DNA from: Thozetella sp. PMI_491
Lineage: Eukaryota > Ascomycota > Sordariomycetes > Chaetosphaeriales > Chaetosphaeriaceae
NCBI GenBank assembly: GCA_021432635.1
Contig: MU270093.1
Coordinates: 186,001-250,000 of the forward strand
Direction of reading: 5' to 3'
Length of the DNA: 64,000 bases
Notes under the pieces: model-generated
Databases searched by the model: none
What the model was told of the DNA's origin: nothing
What the model saw: only the letters and a program-made list of their open reading frames with translations
Shown: piece after piece, positions 35,888-46,296 of the stretch
Layout of the letters: each line of letters begins with the position of its first letter
Numbering within the stretch: position 1 is the first letter of the stretch
Translations under genes and position numbers: made by a program

Positions 35888-36775
35888 ATGGCTTCCGAAC
35901 CCCCTAAGCAAGAAATCGGCCGCCTTGAGCAAACGTTCCAGGGGAGCGACGTCTCCTCGCACGGCTCCAAGTGGGACGGGCTGTGGAAGGAATCGTACAC
36001 ACCATGGGACCGCGGCGGGCCCAGCCTGGCTCTGCTTGACCTCGTGGTCGAGCAGACGGAACTGGTGCCTCCTCCGCAGGAGCCCGGTAAACGGAGGACA
36101 GCCCTCGTCCCGGGATGTGGGCGCGGCTACGATGTGCTTCTCCTCAGCGGGCTCGGATACGACGTCTACGGCCTAGATTACTCCAAAGACGCCGTCGAGA
36201 AGGCGGTCGAGAACCAGCGCGAGATCGGCGGCCAGGATCTCTACCAGGCGAGGCAGGGGGTGCAGAACGGGACTGTTACCTGGCTCACCGGGGATTTCTT
36301 CGCCGATGCATTCTTGGATGAGGCCGGCGTGAGGAACTTTGATCTCATATTTGACTATACAGTGAGCCTCTCCCTCTCTCACCCCCCCTTGACAGGGGCG
36401 GCGGGCCGAAGCCCTCGCTGACGGAGGCTCAAGTTCTTCTGTGCTCTCCCGCCCGCGGCCAGACCTAAGTGGGCGAAGCGCATGTCACAGCTGCTCAACC
36501 CAAATGGCGGTCGGTTAGTGTGCCTAGAGTGGCCTTTAGGGAAACCAGCATCAACCAACGGTCCGCCGTGGGGCGTGACGGCTGAAAGCTACGAGGCACA
36601 CCTTTCTTGTCCGGGAGAGGAGGTGCTATACGGCCCAGACGGTAAGCCTAGCCTGAAGGAGCCAGTCGCGGGAGCTCTCAGCAGGCTCGCCCGTATCAAG
36701 CCAGCTCGTACACACAAGGCTGGCACAGACGAAGGCGGGAACGTGTTCGACTTCATCTCGGTATGGAGCCATTAA
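35888..36775 (+). CDS. TPMT-family S-adenosylmethionine-dependent methyltransferase
   Basis: Predicted 271-residue methyltransferase of the thiopurine S-methyltransferase fold, the family that in fungi includes thiol/halide methyltransferases. Exons 35888-36361 and 36434-36775; the intron has a GTGAGC donor, a GCTGAC branch site and a CAAG acceptor. The join gives FDLIFDYT then FFCALPP, the usual family sequence. N-terminal SKWDGLWKESYTPWDRGGPS is the family signature (given as one motif), with SAM motif I VPGCGRGYD at residues 74-82 and GLDYSKDAV after it. The late part carries WPLGKPASTNGPPWGV. The methyl acceptor is unknown. Just 69 bp separate its stop from the stop of the OTU gene on the other strand, so transcripts may overlap. 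Confidence 0.92.
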
Positions 36776-36844
36776 AATAGCCTCCGATACAGAGATAGCA
36801 AGAGCCACCCTGGGCTTACATGCAGTTCCGTTGGCATGCCGCAC

Positions 36845-37777
36845 TCACGGTGCCTTACGGAGAGAGTTGTAGTGCTCTCCCAACCCGTAGCCGTGGCGAT
36901 AGTATGCCAACCAGATTGTCGGGAGCGTCTTGTCCTCGTCTGCCTGGTTCGGCCGGATCACCTCCGTCCTACCGTCCTGCACCACTTTGATCCCGACTCG
37001 GTACGCGTTCGCCAGCGCACTGAGCTCCAGCTGGCCACCCCACTCGGCCGTGTCCCGGATCTTGGCTACATAGCCCGCGAGCGGCTCCTCTAGAAAAGCG
37101 GCGTAGTCGTCTGGATGCGCTTCCATGTATGCGGCCGCCGTCCGTCGTACGACCTTGTACGGCAGCACCTTGGGCGCGTCGCCCGGCGTGCGGTCGAGAG
37201 GGATGGTATGTGCCGCGAGCTGGTCGGCGACCGCGGCGAAGAGGCAGTGACCGTCCGGGGCGATCTCGCGCTCCGTCAACCCGTGCGCGGCGAATTCCTT
37301 CAGCATGTACGTCTTCTCGATGCCGCGGTGATCTACCATATTCGCTGCCTCGGCCTCGGCGGCGACCGCGGCAGCTTCTTGCTCCGCAGCCCGGCGGGCC
37401 AGCCGCTCCTTCTGTCGGTTGCGTTTCTTGCCCGGCCCGCCTCCTCCACCTTCTGCTGCCTCTTCGACCGGCGCAGGCCCGGAGAGGTGTGTAGCGTCGA
37501 TTTTCGCGGCGAGGATGTCAGTTTCGGTTTCTTGCGGCAAACCCGGCGCTTCTGTCTCCTCTTCAAGCTCCTCGTCTGGGGAAAGCGTCTCGCCGTTTAG
37601 CTCTGCGAGCTCGCTCCTATGCGCCTCCTCCTGCTGGCTTTCGAGCTCTGCGCACTCATCGTTGACGGCCTTTCGGTTCTTCTTGGTTGCATTCTTCTTC
37701 TTGTTTGTGATGCGTCCCTGGAGCTCCTTCTTCTCTTTCCTGTGCCTGGCCTGGAGGTGCTCGAGTGTCTCGTCCAT
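36845..37777 (-). CDS. OTU2: OTU-domain deubiquitinase, Otu2/OTUD6 type
   Basis: Intronless 310-residue cysteine protease. The first 145 residues are a charged coiled coil beginning MDETLEHLQARHRKEKKELQ, characteristic of the OTUD6/Otu2 branch, with a Gly-rich hinge at 110-116 and an Arg/Lys/Ala-rich helix after it. The OTU domain spans about 165-310. Catalytic residues are visible: D175 and C178 in APDGHCLFAAVADQL and H302 in GEHYNSL. Yeast Otu2 removes ubiquitin from ribosomal protein eS7 on 40S subunits during translation reinitiation; assignment of that role is by homology. The gene lies between the TPMT-family gene (convergent) and the ApsA-like gene (same strand). Confidence 0.95.
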   Translation of the reverse strand: MDETLEHLQARHRKEKKELQGRITNKKKNATKKNRKAVNDECAELESQQEEAHRSELAELNGETLSPDEELEEETEAPGLPQETETDILAAKIDATHLSGPAPVEEAAEGGGGGPGKKRNRQKERLARRAAEQEAAAVAAEAEAANMVDHRGIEKTYMLKEFAAHGLTEREIAPDGHCLFAAVADQLAAHTIPLDRTPGDAPKVLPYKVVRRTAAAYMEAHPDDYAAFLEEPLAGYVAKIRDTAEWGGQLELSALANAYRVGIKVVQDGRTEVIRPNQADEDKTLPTIWLAYYRHGYGLGEHYNSLRKAP

Positions 37778-39005
37778 CGCGGCTCGGATTCGGAGGTGGG
37801 GTCGAACTTTTGGGAATCCAGTGTCCTGGCTGGGACGGATTCCGGGCTTCCACAGAAAGCGTCGGTAAGCCCTGAATTCCTATCAGGTGTATATTAGGAT
37901 GCAATCGTGCGGAGTGGCTTGAGTGGGCTTGTGGTGCGCTGGGTAGTCCAGCTCGCAAGGCCGAGCTGCATATAGCAAAATTTCTCGAGGTGGGGGTGAG
38001 GAGTGTTGATGGCGGGGTAGGTACTGTACCAATGCAGCCCCTTTTCAACGTAGGGTTGCCATGCTCACTGTTCAATGGATCCTAGTTAACCCAGTTGCCC
38101 ATCTGTCATCACAACTACAATGCCCGAACTACATTATCCCTTACCCCCCTTGGTGCATTGCTACTGTGGCGGAGGCTTGAGCTTGACATCCATGCGCCCC
38201 CCCAGAGATATGTGGCCATTTCCACTGGGCTTGGCCGCTAAGACCGAATCCCCAGGTCCATCCATGCACAGAAGCAATCACCGTAATGCTCGAGACAGAT
38301 GGCGGCCGTAAGACGATGTCATAATCTAGCTCAGGCGCGGACTACGGTTACATACAGGATGTGAGGTATATATATGCGTGGGCCGTAGGCGATTTGCAAA
38401 CAAGCCCGCAAATGGTCGAACGACAGGCAAGAAGCGAACAAGACAACAGGAAAAGACATGATACAAGAGAGCGTTGGCTCGCCGGGCTCTCTTCCCCCTC
38501 GACGTGGGTCGGCCACGGTCTAGATGGACTGCTGCTGGTTGCCCGACCGTTCTTCACGTTCTTCCCTTTTATTTTCTCCCACAATATATGTTTCTCTCTT
38601 TGCCTCCTCGACCGGGCAGCGCCGAAGCTATCCGCATGGCTGCAAGAGTCATCCATGACCAGCCCTGGCAGAAGATAGCATACCTTTGAAATGAACGAGG
38701 CGAAAAATATTTAACTCCTGAACCCCCCCGCCGCCAATTCAGTTTCCCCTGCTCCTGTGGGTCCGGATCCATCCAAGACCTTGGTAAAGCCGCCGTGCCG
38801 TCCGGACTAATCAACCGCAAACGCTAGAAAGGCAGTGTGGCATATACAGCCTAAGTCGACGCACCATACGAGGGGATTGCCCGTATAGGGCGACGCGGGC
38901 ACGCGTCTCGCGTACGCGCATATATGGGTTTCGTCTGCCCCATCTTTCTTCGCCTGCCGTCCGTACACAAATGTTCGCCTCTCGTGTGCTGTGCAGAATC
39001 TCCAA
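37778..39005. other. spacer between OTU and ApsA-like genes
   Basis: 1.2 kb with no supported gene. It should hold the OTU promoter (left) and the ApsA 3' untranslated region (right). Confidence 0.45.
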
Positions 39006-42000
39006 CTAGAATCCCCTGAAGGGATCGTCGCGTGTGAACCAGTCGTCGCCCGCCTCGTCTGTGGTCTTGGTGCCCCGGCTCTGGTAGCTGTCCCGATGCC
39101 GGCTGCGGCTTGCACGCCGCCGCATCTCCTTGCTCCGTCGGCGCGCGACCCGCCGTATCTCCTCCTGTTCGTGGGGCGTCTCCTCAAACGGCGTAAGCGC
39201 GAGGGGGCTGATGAAGGCCTCCATGCGCACCGTCCCGATAGCATCGAAGAAGTTATTCATGAGAGCTCCGCTCGGGCGCGTCGACGCCTCCGAGGTGCGA
39301 ACCGAGCCTGTCGCCCAAGTCATGCCGCTCGAGGCACCGCTGTTGGTCGCCTGGTAGACGTCCGATGACCCTGCCGTCATGACGCTGTTGCCCGCGGTGC
39401 TGTTGGTGGCAGCGTGGTGGTAGCTGGCGCCGCCGACGGGGCTAGAGAAGCCGCGGAACGAGAGAGGAGGGGGGACGTGGCCACCCGTGTTGCTACGCTT
39501 GCGCCCGTGGAGCGGCACCTGGGCGGCGCGGTCCGCGAAGCGGGGAATGTACGGAGGCTCTGCAGCGTCACGCGAGAGGTCGCGGGCATGGGTCGGGAGG
39601 CTGTATGGCTCTGGGGGGACTGGTGGCGGGTACTCGGGGATTTGGGGGATGCTTGGGATGCTCGGAGGCATGCTGTCTGTGTGCGACGACGCCACGCTGA
39701 TGGCACCGGGCCGACCGCCGCTGACGATGGAAGTCTTGGACTTGGTCAGGCGGATGGAGTCACGGATGCCCGGCCGGCGCACTTTGGGCTTGGGCAGTTC
39801 GAACTGCTCAGGCACCTGCGGTTTGGCTTGTGTCGCCATCACGATCTCAGGGACGGCCTGCTGGGAATGGGCGAGGAATGAGAGCGACGTCAACCAGATA
39901 TAATGGCGCTCCGCGTTCATGGCAGTGAACTTCAAAGCCCGCTGCGGCGTAAGGATCAAGATGGACCTGTTGAAGAGAGCGCCCGAGCCCTTCGGAGGAG
40001 GGTTATCGTCCTTGACATCAAGCACCGATTGGATGGTCACTACGACATACAACCGTCAGCACGTGCACAAGAGTTGCCAGCCGCGGAGGAAAGGGGAGAG
40101 AGTGGAAAGTGGTGGGTAGGGGAAACTCACGCTTGCGCCCAGCCTTGCCCATCAGTGCGCTACCAGAAGAAGGCTGCTTGCTACTCCAGAGAATGGCCCT
40201 CTCGTATGGGGCCAGCCAGACCCATCGTTTGTGTCGGTCGTTGCTGTTCTCGTCGATTCCCTTGGCGTCGGCAACGCCGAACGACTTGCGCCTCCGGACG
40301 TACTTGAACATCCACTCACCCACCATGGTCTGCGCGATGGCATCGACGACGCCGGTGGCTTGACCAGAGCTGCCGTTAGAGCCAACACCCGTGTCACCTG
40401 TGTTAGCAGTATTGGTGGAGAGCTGTGGTTGGTGCCGGCCCCGGGTGTAAGAGTCCCGGTTGCGGGTGTACGTGAGGTCGCTGTGGGGAAGAGGTGGCAG
40501 TCCCGGGCTCTCGGGGACCTCATCGGACGGGGAAATGGGAGGGGGGGAGCGGCTGCCTCGTCGCCGGTTACGCTGCCCATGAGGCAGCGCCGCGGCAGAT
40601 CGGACCTTGCGAATGCTGTTGACACGGTAGTGCGAACGACCGCCTCTTCGCGACCAGGTATCGGAACCTCTCGTGGGGCTCGACCGACCGTCGCTCGGAG
40701 CGCTGGCACTGACCGGCGGCTTCCGGGAGCTAGCACGGGTGGGAATGGGGAAGGGCGGCTCTCGAGGATCTGGAAGGCTGGGGCTTCGGGACCGTTGGTG
40801 CGTCGCGATGCCGCTTTGGATCATGGCCGCCTTACGCATCACACCCGCCTTGTTGGAGGCGCCGAGGAAGGACGATCGCGCCCCACGCCTCGAGTCCGTC
40901 CTCGCCGGGAACGACTCACGAGCCTCAGCAGTGGTGCTGGCGAGGACCTCGCTTGCCACCGGCCGCATGGAACTCCTTCCACCACTAGGCTTGCGTGGGA
41001 TTGCGGTCTCTCCCCCATTCCCGCCCGAGCCACGCTTCCCTCCTCGGCCGGCAGTCTTGCTCGGCCGCGGGGCCGAAAGGGCCGTACGGTATTCTGTATC
41101 ACTTACATCGGCATCGATGAACTCGTCAGCCTCGTCGGAGCTGCCACCATCGAAGCCGGCGAAAAGGCTGCTGATCCTATGCGGTCTCCGCATTGGAGCC
41201 TTCTGGCTCGACAGGGGGCCGTCATCGTTATTGCCTGGGTAGGCATCACGAGTTTCCTCCTCAGTCGGGACAGGCGGGGATGAGGGCATGTCCGTGAGGC
41301 TCCTCTTAGTTACGAGGCGCCTCGGGTTTCTCGGCGGTGGAACACTTCCGGGTGCAAACTGCCTTGGCTCGTCCGAAGCCAAGGGTTCCGTGGATGGCGC
41401 TGCAGGAGAGGTCGGCCTGGACGTGATGGCCGAGGGGTGGAGATGGGCCGGCAGTCTGTCTAGCCGCCTGTCGATGCGAATCTCTTCAGTTTGAACTGCG
41501 ATCGACTTGACTTCAGCGGCGCTGATGAGGGTCACCTGACAACCGAAGTCCTTGAACAACTGCGGGAGTCGGGGCTCACGAGGTGTTGAAGGGCGGCTCG
41601 TGGGGGGTATAATGCTGATGCTGGGAATCTGCATCGGCAGGCTAAGGAATGAGGGCTGGAGTGGAGGGGGGACTTCTTCCGTCTGCGTCGCGGCCGAAAT
41701 CATGACGGAAACCTTAGGCTTCGGCATCGGGGGAGCTTCTCGGACCGGTGAAGTTGGAGTCTTGGGCGGGCTCAATGGCTCATCAGCGGTCTGTGAGGAA
41801 CCGTTCACCATCAAGTTTGTCGCTGCAGGCGGCTTGATGGTCAACGGCTGGGCGATGTGGCTCGGCACCCGCTTCCTCCTCTGGTTCGCCTCGATCTCGA
41901 CATCGCCACGCGGGGAGCTCTCGACATCGTGCAGTCTCTCCAGCTTGGAGGGCAATGAAGGCTCGGGGGTGGAAGGCTTCACAGGCCGCACCTTGGGCGA

Positions 42001-43170
42001 TGGCGGCGGTGAGTACTGCACCCCGGTATCCTTGTAGCTGACCTTGGGCAGCGGTGGCGGCGGCATCTGGCTGGTTTCGTCGTCTTCCCTGATAGTGCGG
42101 GCCTCGAGCTTCTCCAACGTGCTATGGTGCATGGTCATTCGGCCGCGAGCGACGCTGCCAGGGCGCATCATGCTGTCATTGCTCTGGTTGCGCCGGTGCG
42201 TTCGCGACATGACGCTGTCACGGCTGGTGTTGCGGTTGTGCCTGGCGTTGGAAAGAACGCTCTCCCGACCACCGTAGTCGGTCTCGTCGTCATATTCGGT
42301 GTCGAAGTTGAGCTCGTCCGCAAGCGAGTTGCCGTTCGGTGGCTTGATTCCATTGCCCATGACCGAGAAGCGAATGCTGTTGGTCATGCTCATAGTCCGG
42401 ATGCTAGCAGCATCCTCCTTGGCACTCTCTTCGACCTCACTCTCGTGCGTATCGTGAATGCCGTTCATCTGAGCTTGGTAAGCCGCCACCTCGTCCAAGA
42501 CCACTTTCAAGCGACTCTCGGCGACATGGATCTTGCGATCATATTTGCGCCTCTCGTCATCCCAGGCCTGTTTTTCTTGGGCCCATTGGCTGTGCACGCG
42601 TTCTGAGTCCTCCTCTTGGCTACGCAGCTTTTTCTGCGCCGCCTCTAGTCTTTTCTTGGTCTCGGTCGTCGTGTCCACCGCCTCATCTCGCTCACGCGCC
42701 AGCTCACCGAGCGCAGACGAGGTGCCGCCCTCGAGCAGGGCCAACTGACGCTTCAACGATCGGTTCTCCTTGGCCGTCGTTGACAGACTCGTCTGTAGCG
42801 TATCGGATTCTTCTCGTGTCGCGTGCAGGCTGGTCTCGAGGCTCTCGATGATCTTAAGCTTCTCTTCTTGGTCCCTCCGCAGCGCCAGGATCTCCGAGAC
42901 TAGGTTGGCATGCAAGGTCGGAGTGAACCGACGAGGGTCCAGTATGCTAATGCTCTCATCGGTGCTGACATCCCTTGAGGACCTCTTGGAGCCCTTGTCA
43001 TTCGGCACGGGGGGCGGTGATGAGCTCTGCACGCCCTTCCCTGGTGGCGTGGCGGACCGGCGCGAGCGGCGCGACGTTCGTGATGGTGTTCGGTAAGGTG
43101 TCTCTGCGGGTGTCGGCAACGATATGGTGACGGGTCCAGCGGACTCGTCCTCGGTCTCCCACATAGCCAT
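39006..43170 (-). CDS. apsA: ApsA/Num1-type cortical anchor with PH domain
   Basis: Predicted 1357-residue protein, the largest in the window. Exons 40131-43170 and 39006-40039; the intron has a GTGAGT donor and a GTAG acceptor. Order of parts: Ser/Arg-rich N-terminus; the conserved block SILDPRRFTPTLHANLVSEI at about 75-94; a coiled coil at about 95-235; a long Pro/Ser-rich disordered region; and a PH domain at about 950-1072 (MVGEWMFKYVRR, RWVWLAPYERAILW, ILTPQRALKF, ERHYIWLTSLSFLAH) that the intron interrupts. A 280-residue basic tail follows. Aspergillus ApsA and yeast Num1 sit at the cortex and anchor dynein and mitochondria to position nuclei. TQT-like motifs lie at about residues 384, 495 and 559. 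No long antisense frame is credible. It is much shorter than Num1 but close to filamentous homologues. Confidence 0.9.
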
Positions 43171-45779
43171 GGTGACCAGCTCCGTCCGGCGCAGAGAGTG
43201 GACGATGCAGTTGTCTCCAGACGAGTGTCAGGAACAGGCGCTATTTCAGTCTAGATGGACTGCCTGTGCCCCTCCTCTCCACCAGACTGGTGCCAGGAGA
43301 TGTAGTTTCGGGACCTAAAAAGGGATCAAAGCTCTGGTCCCTCCTGCGATGACCCCTGCTCGACGGACCACCAACCCAGTCAAATTGGCCGAGCTTGTTC
43401 ATACAGGGGAATATGCACGAAAACACGCCGTTTCTTGACCTATTCTAAAGGAACAGGTTCCGAGCGTTAGCCTAGTGATTTTCGAGCGCATCCGACCCGT
43501 CACATCCAAAGTGTGATGCATTGACCCGACGCGACGAAAAATCTCCCTTCGAGTTCGGATCGAGCGGTTGCGTTCAGGAGACACCGGGGCCAGGGGGGGG
43601 GCGGCACTTACAAACTCGGCGAAAGGTTACCTGCAAGGTAAAATTCATGTCCAACAGGTGCTGCTAGGGGCCTGGAGCGCAATTGATGCATTAGCACACG
43701 ACCGAGGTGAGGGGACCTTGTCCTGGCATATAACAGGCCGTTTAAGCAATGGAGCCCTCTCAACCGGCTGCGTCAAGCCATGCGCCGAAAAGGAGATGCT
43801 ACGCCAATGGGTGTTGAGATGAACAAAACGTACTGAAAAATACGGCCAGGGTTGCGAAGCCACGGAGCATTGAAAAAAATGAACGAGCCTAATTGGAACA
43901 ATGGGCAGTGCACGTTGGAGTAGAGAAGGAGGTTTCCTCGAGGACAAACGGGCAATCTCAAGCCGACATGCTATCGAAAGACCGGGTGCCGGTTGCTGAA
44001 TAGGAGGATCGCCGTGGCGGTGGATCGCCGCGGCCAATGCGTCGAAACAGGCGGCACTTTGGGGCTTTGGGGTAGACGGGGTGGAGGTGCGAGCACACTA
44101 GGGGGCCCGAAGCTTCTCTAGACAGCGCAACGTGTTAGTGGGTGGCTGAGAGTTGAATGATGTCCGGTTCTAGGGACTGGGCCGAGGAGTTCGTCGGCGC
44201 GTCGCTCGACACGACAAAGAAACCGGTATAAAATAAGAAAGATAAGGACGAGGTGACATATGGGAGAGAGAGGCGCTCGCTCAGACGCACCTACAGTAGC
44301 CTTCTTTCCTTTTTTTCCCGCCTTCCTTCCTTTTCAAGTCGCGAGGATATGTAGTAGCACCGAAGGGCGGCTAGTCGATCCGCACAAAAGTCTCGAGCTC
44401 CAGATCGGCCGCATCGAAGCGCATAAAGCTGAGGCGTCGTTCGGGGTCGGGTGGCACGACGGGGACGCAGCGGGGAACAGGCGCCGTGCTTGTGCAACGC
44501 GGTCTGGCGAGGCAAGACTCGAGGTCAGAGATATAGAGTAGAGAGCCCTCGGTGGCGCGCAACACAGGCGCACGCAGCACACACGCGCGAGGGAGACGGC
44601 GAGGCAGAGACAAGGAAAACTCTCGCCCCGGAGAACAATGGCAATGTCGAAGGACGTTGGGAAGAGATCCTCGACCTGCCCAGGACAAAAGACCTAAGAG
44701 CAAAACGTCTGCAAAGAGACTCGCCCGAATCCCTGGGGAATGGAGCCAGGCGGGTTATGTACTAAGGTGCTCCACTTCACAGCTCAACACGGGCCAGCAA
44801 ACGCGCAGTAGCGTGCATCTGGACCTAGCGAGGGACCACCCCAAGCGACCACACGCGGGCCCGCGGCGCAGAGAGAGAGAAAAAGTGTAATGACATTGTG
44901 CCCCAGTGACCAGTGGATTCTTCGGCGGCCCAGGGTGCCAGCGGTACGTACTCCGTACTTCGAAATATACCGAATCCTTCTGGCACTCTTTCCGGTCCCC
45001 GTCCAGGGCACGTCCAGGGCACCCCGGAACCCTCCCCTTTCCCTCCCCCAGAGAAGAGTCAAGAGTCCAACGATCCGGGACCTTTCAGTATACCGAGTTA
45101 ATGCACACACTCCTGCCAGATACGTATCTTTGGCATGTAACCATAGTAGTATGCAGCTGCTCGCTGCAGGAGCGGTGCGCCACGGCTTGCCTGCATCGGC
45201 AATGTCCTCCTCGTCCTCCGGCAGCCCTTGGTGCGCAAAATGGCACGTCCCCGCGGCCTCGGACTTTAGAGGAGGAGCGGAAAAAGAAAGCGGAGGGGAG
45301 GGGGAAGGAGGGGCTGACGTTGTCGCTTCATATCTAGCTACATATGCTCTCGTGTTTGCAAATCTCTCTTGCGTCGCTGAGGAACTCGGCGCCGAGATGG
45401 GCCTCGTCAACGGTCCTAAAGGCATGAGCTGGGAGCGACATGCGAATTTCCTAAAATGGATTAAGGGGAAGAGACCAGGGCCCCCAAGAAAGGCTGCCAA
45501 AGTCTGGATCGGTTATGAGAGCATCCTTTCCTAGTGGTCACCGTCGTGAGGAGAACGAGAGAAGAAAAGAAAAAAAAAACGGCCGTACTACCGGTACACA
45601 AGGAGGAACCCTGTTCTGGCTTCTCACAAGAACTTGGGGAAAGAGGAAGGAGGAGAAGGGAAAAAAATCTTCTCGCCTCCGGATGTGAGACTCTGGTCGG
45701 CGAGTCTCGACTCGACGCTCTCTCATTCCTCCGCCGGCGAGCACAGCGTCCGCCACTTGTTCGACACCCAAACACGCCT

Positions 45780-45793
45780 CCCCCCCCCCCCCC
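45780..45793. repeat. poly-C tract, 14 nt
   Basis: Uninterrupted C14 on the + strand in the gene-poor region. Confidence 0.95.
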
Positions 45794-46276
45794 GTGGGCG
45801 GGCGGTTTTGCCGAGCGACTGGCCGTGGGCTGCACGCACTGCAGCTTGTGCAAGTTTGGCACTGGCCGAGCCAGGCCAGCAGGCGAACCCTGGCGGGGGC
45901 TGATGGGGTCCTGCAGCTAGGGCCTGCCAGGGATCCCGCCGGCGGTCGAGGGAAAGAAATATCCATGGTATGGCTTGGGAGGGCGCGCGAGCGACCAGCA
46001 GACTGACCAGAGTGTGGTCCGGGTGTGCCACCCATCCGCCGCTAGGCCCGGTTCGTCGGCGTTGGTCGCAGCGTGGAGTGTGACAGCCAATGGGAGGCCC
46101 CACCCCTCGCTGGAACAATTTCCTGCCAGGCGCTGATCACCAGCAGTTTGGGCTCTGCGGTGGAGCAGCTTTGGCCTGAAATTTGCCCTGGAGGCTCCAA
46201 GCTCGTGTCTTCAACAGCAAGCCACTCTCGGCCATTTCCAGGCCGTTATTTTCTCTTATTCCTGTGGCGGCCGGAT

Positions 46277-46296
46277 CCCCCCCCCCCCTTTTTTTT
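46277..46296. repeat. poly-C/poly-T tract, C12T8
   Basis: Twelve C followed directly by eight T, then an ATT-type trinucleotide run. Outside supported genes. Confidence 0.95.

Noticed and set aside
40231-41283. 350-codon frame on the + strand inside the ApsA-like gene
   Set aside because: It is antisense to a well-supported coding exon and mirrors its codon structure.
44784-45534. Two long frames of 238 and 214 codons on opposite strands
   Set aside because: They overlap almost fully, neither has a recognisable motif, and GC-rich DNA yields such frames by chance.
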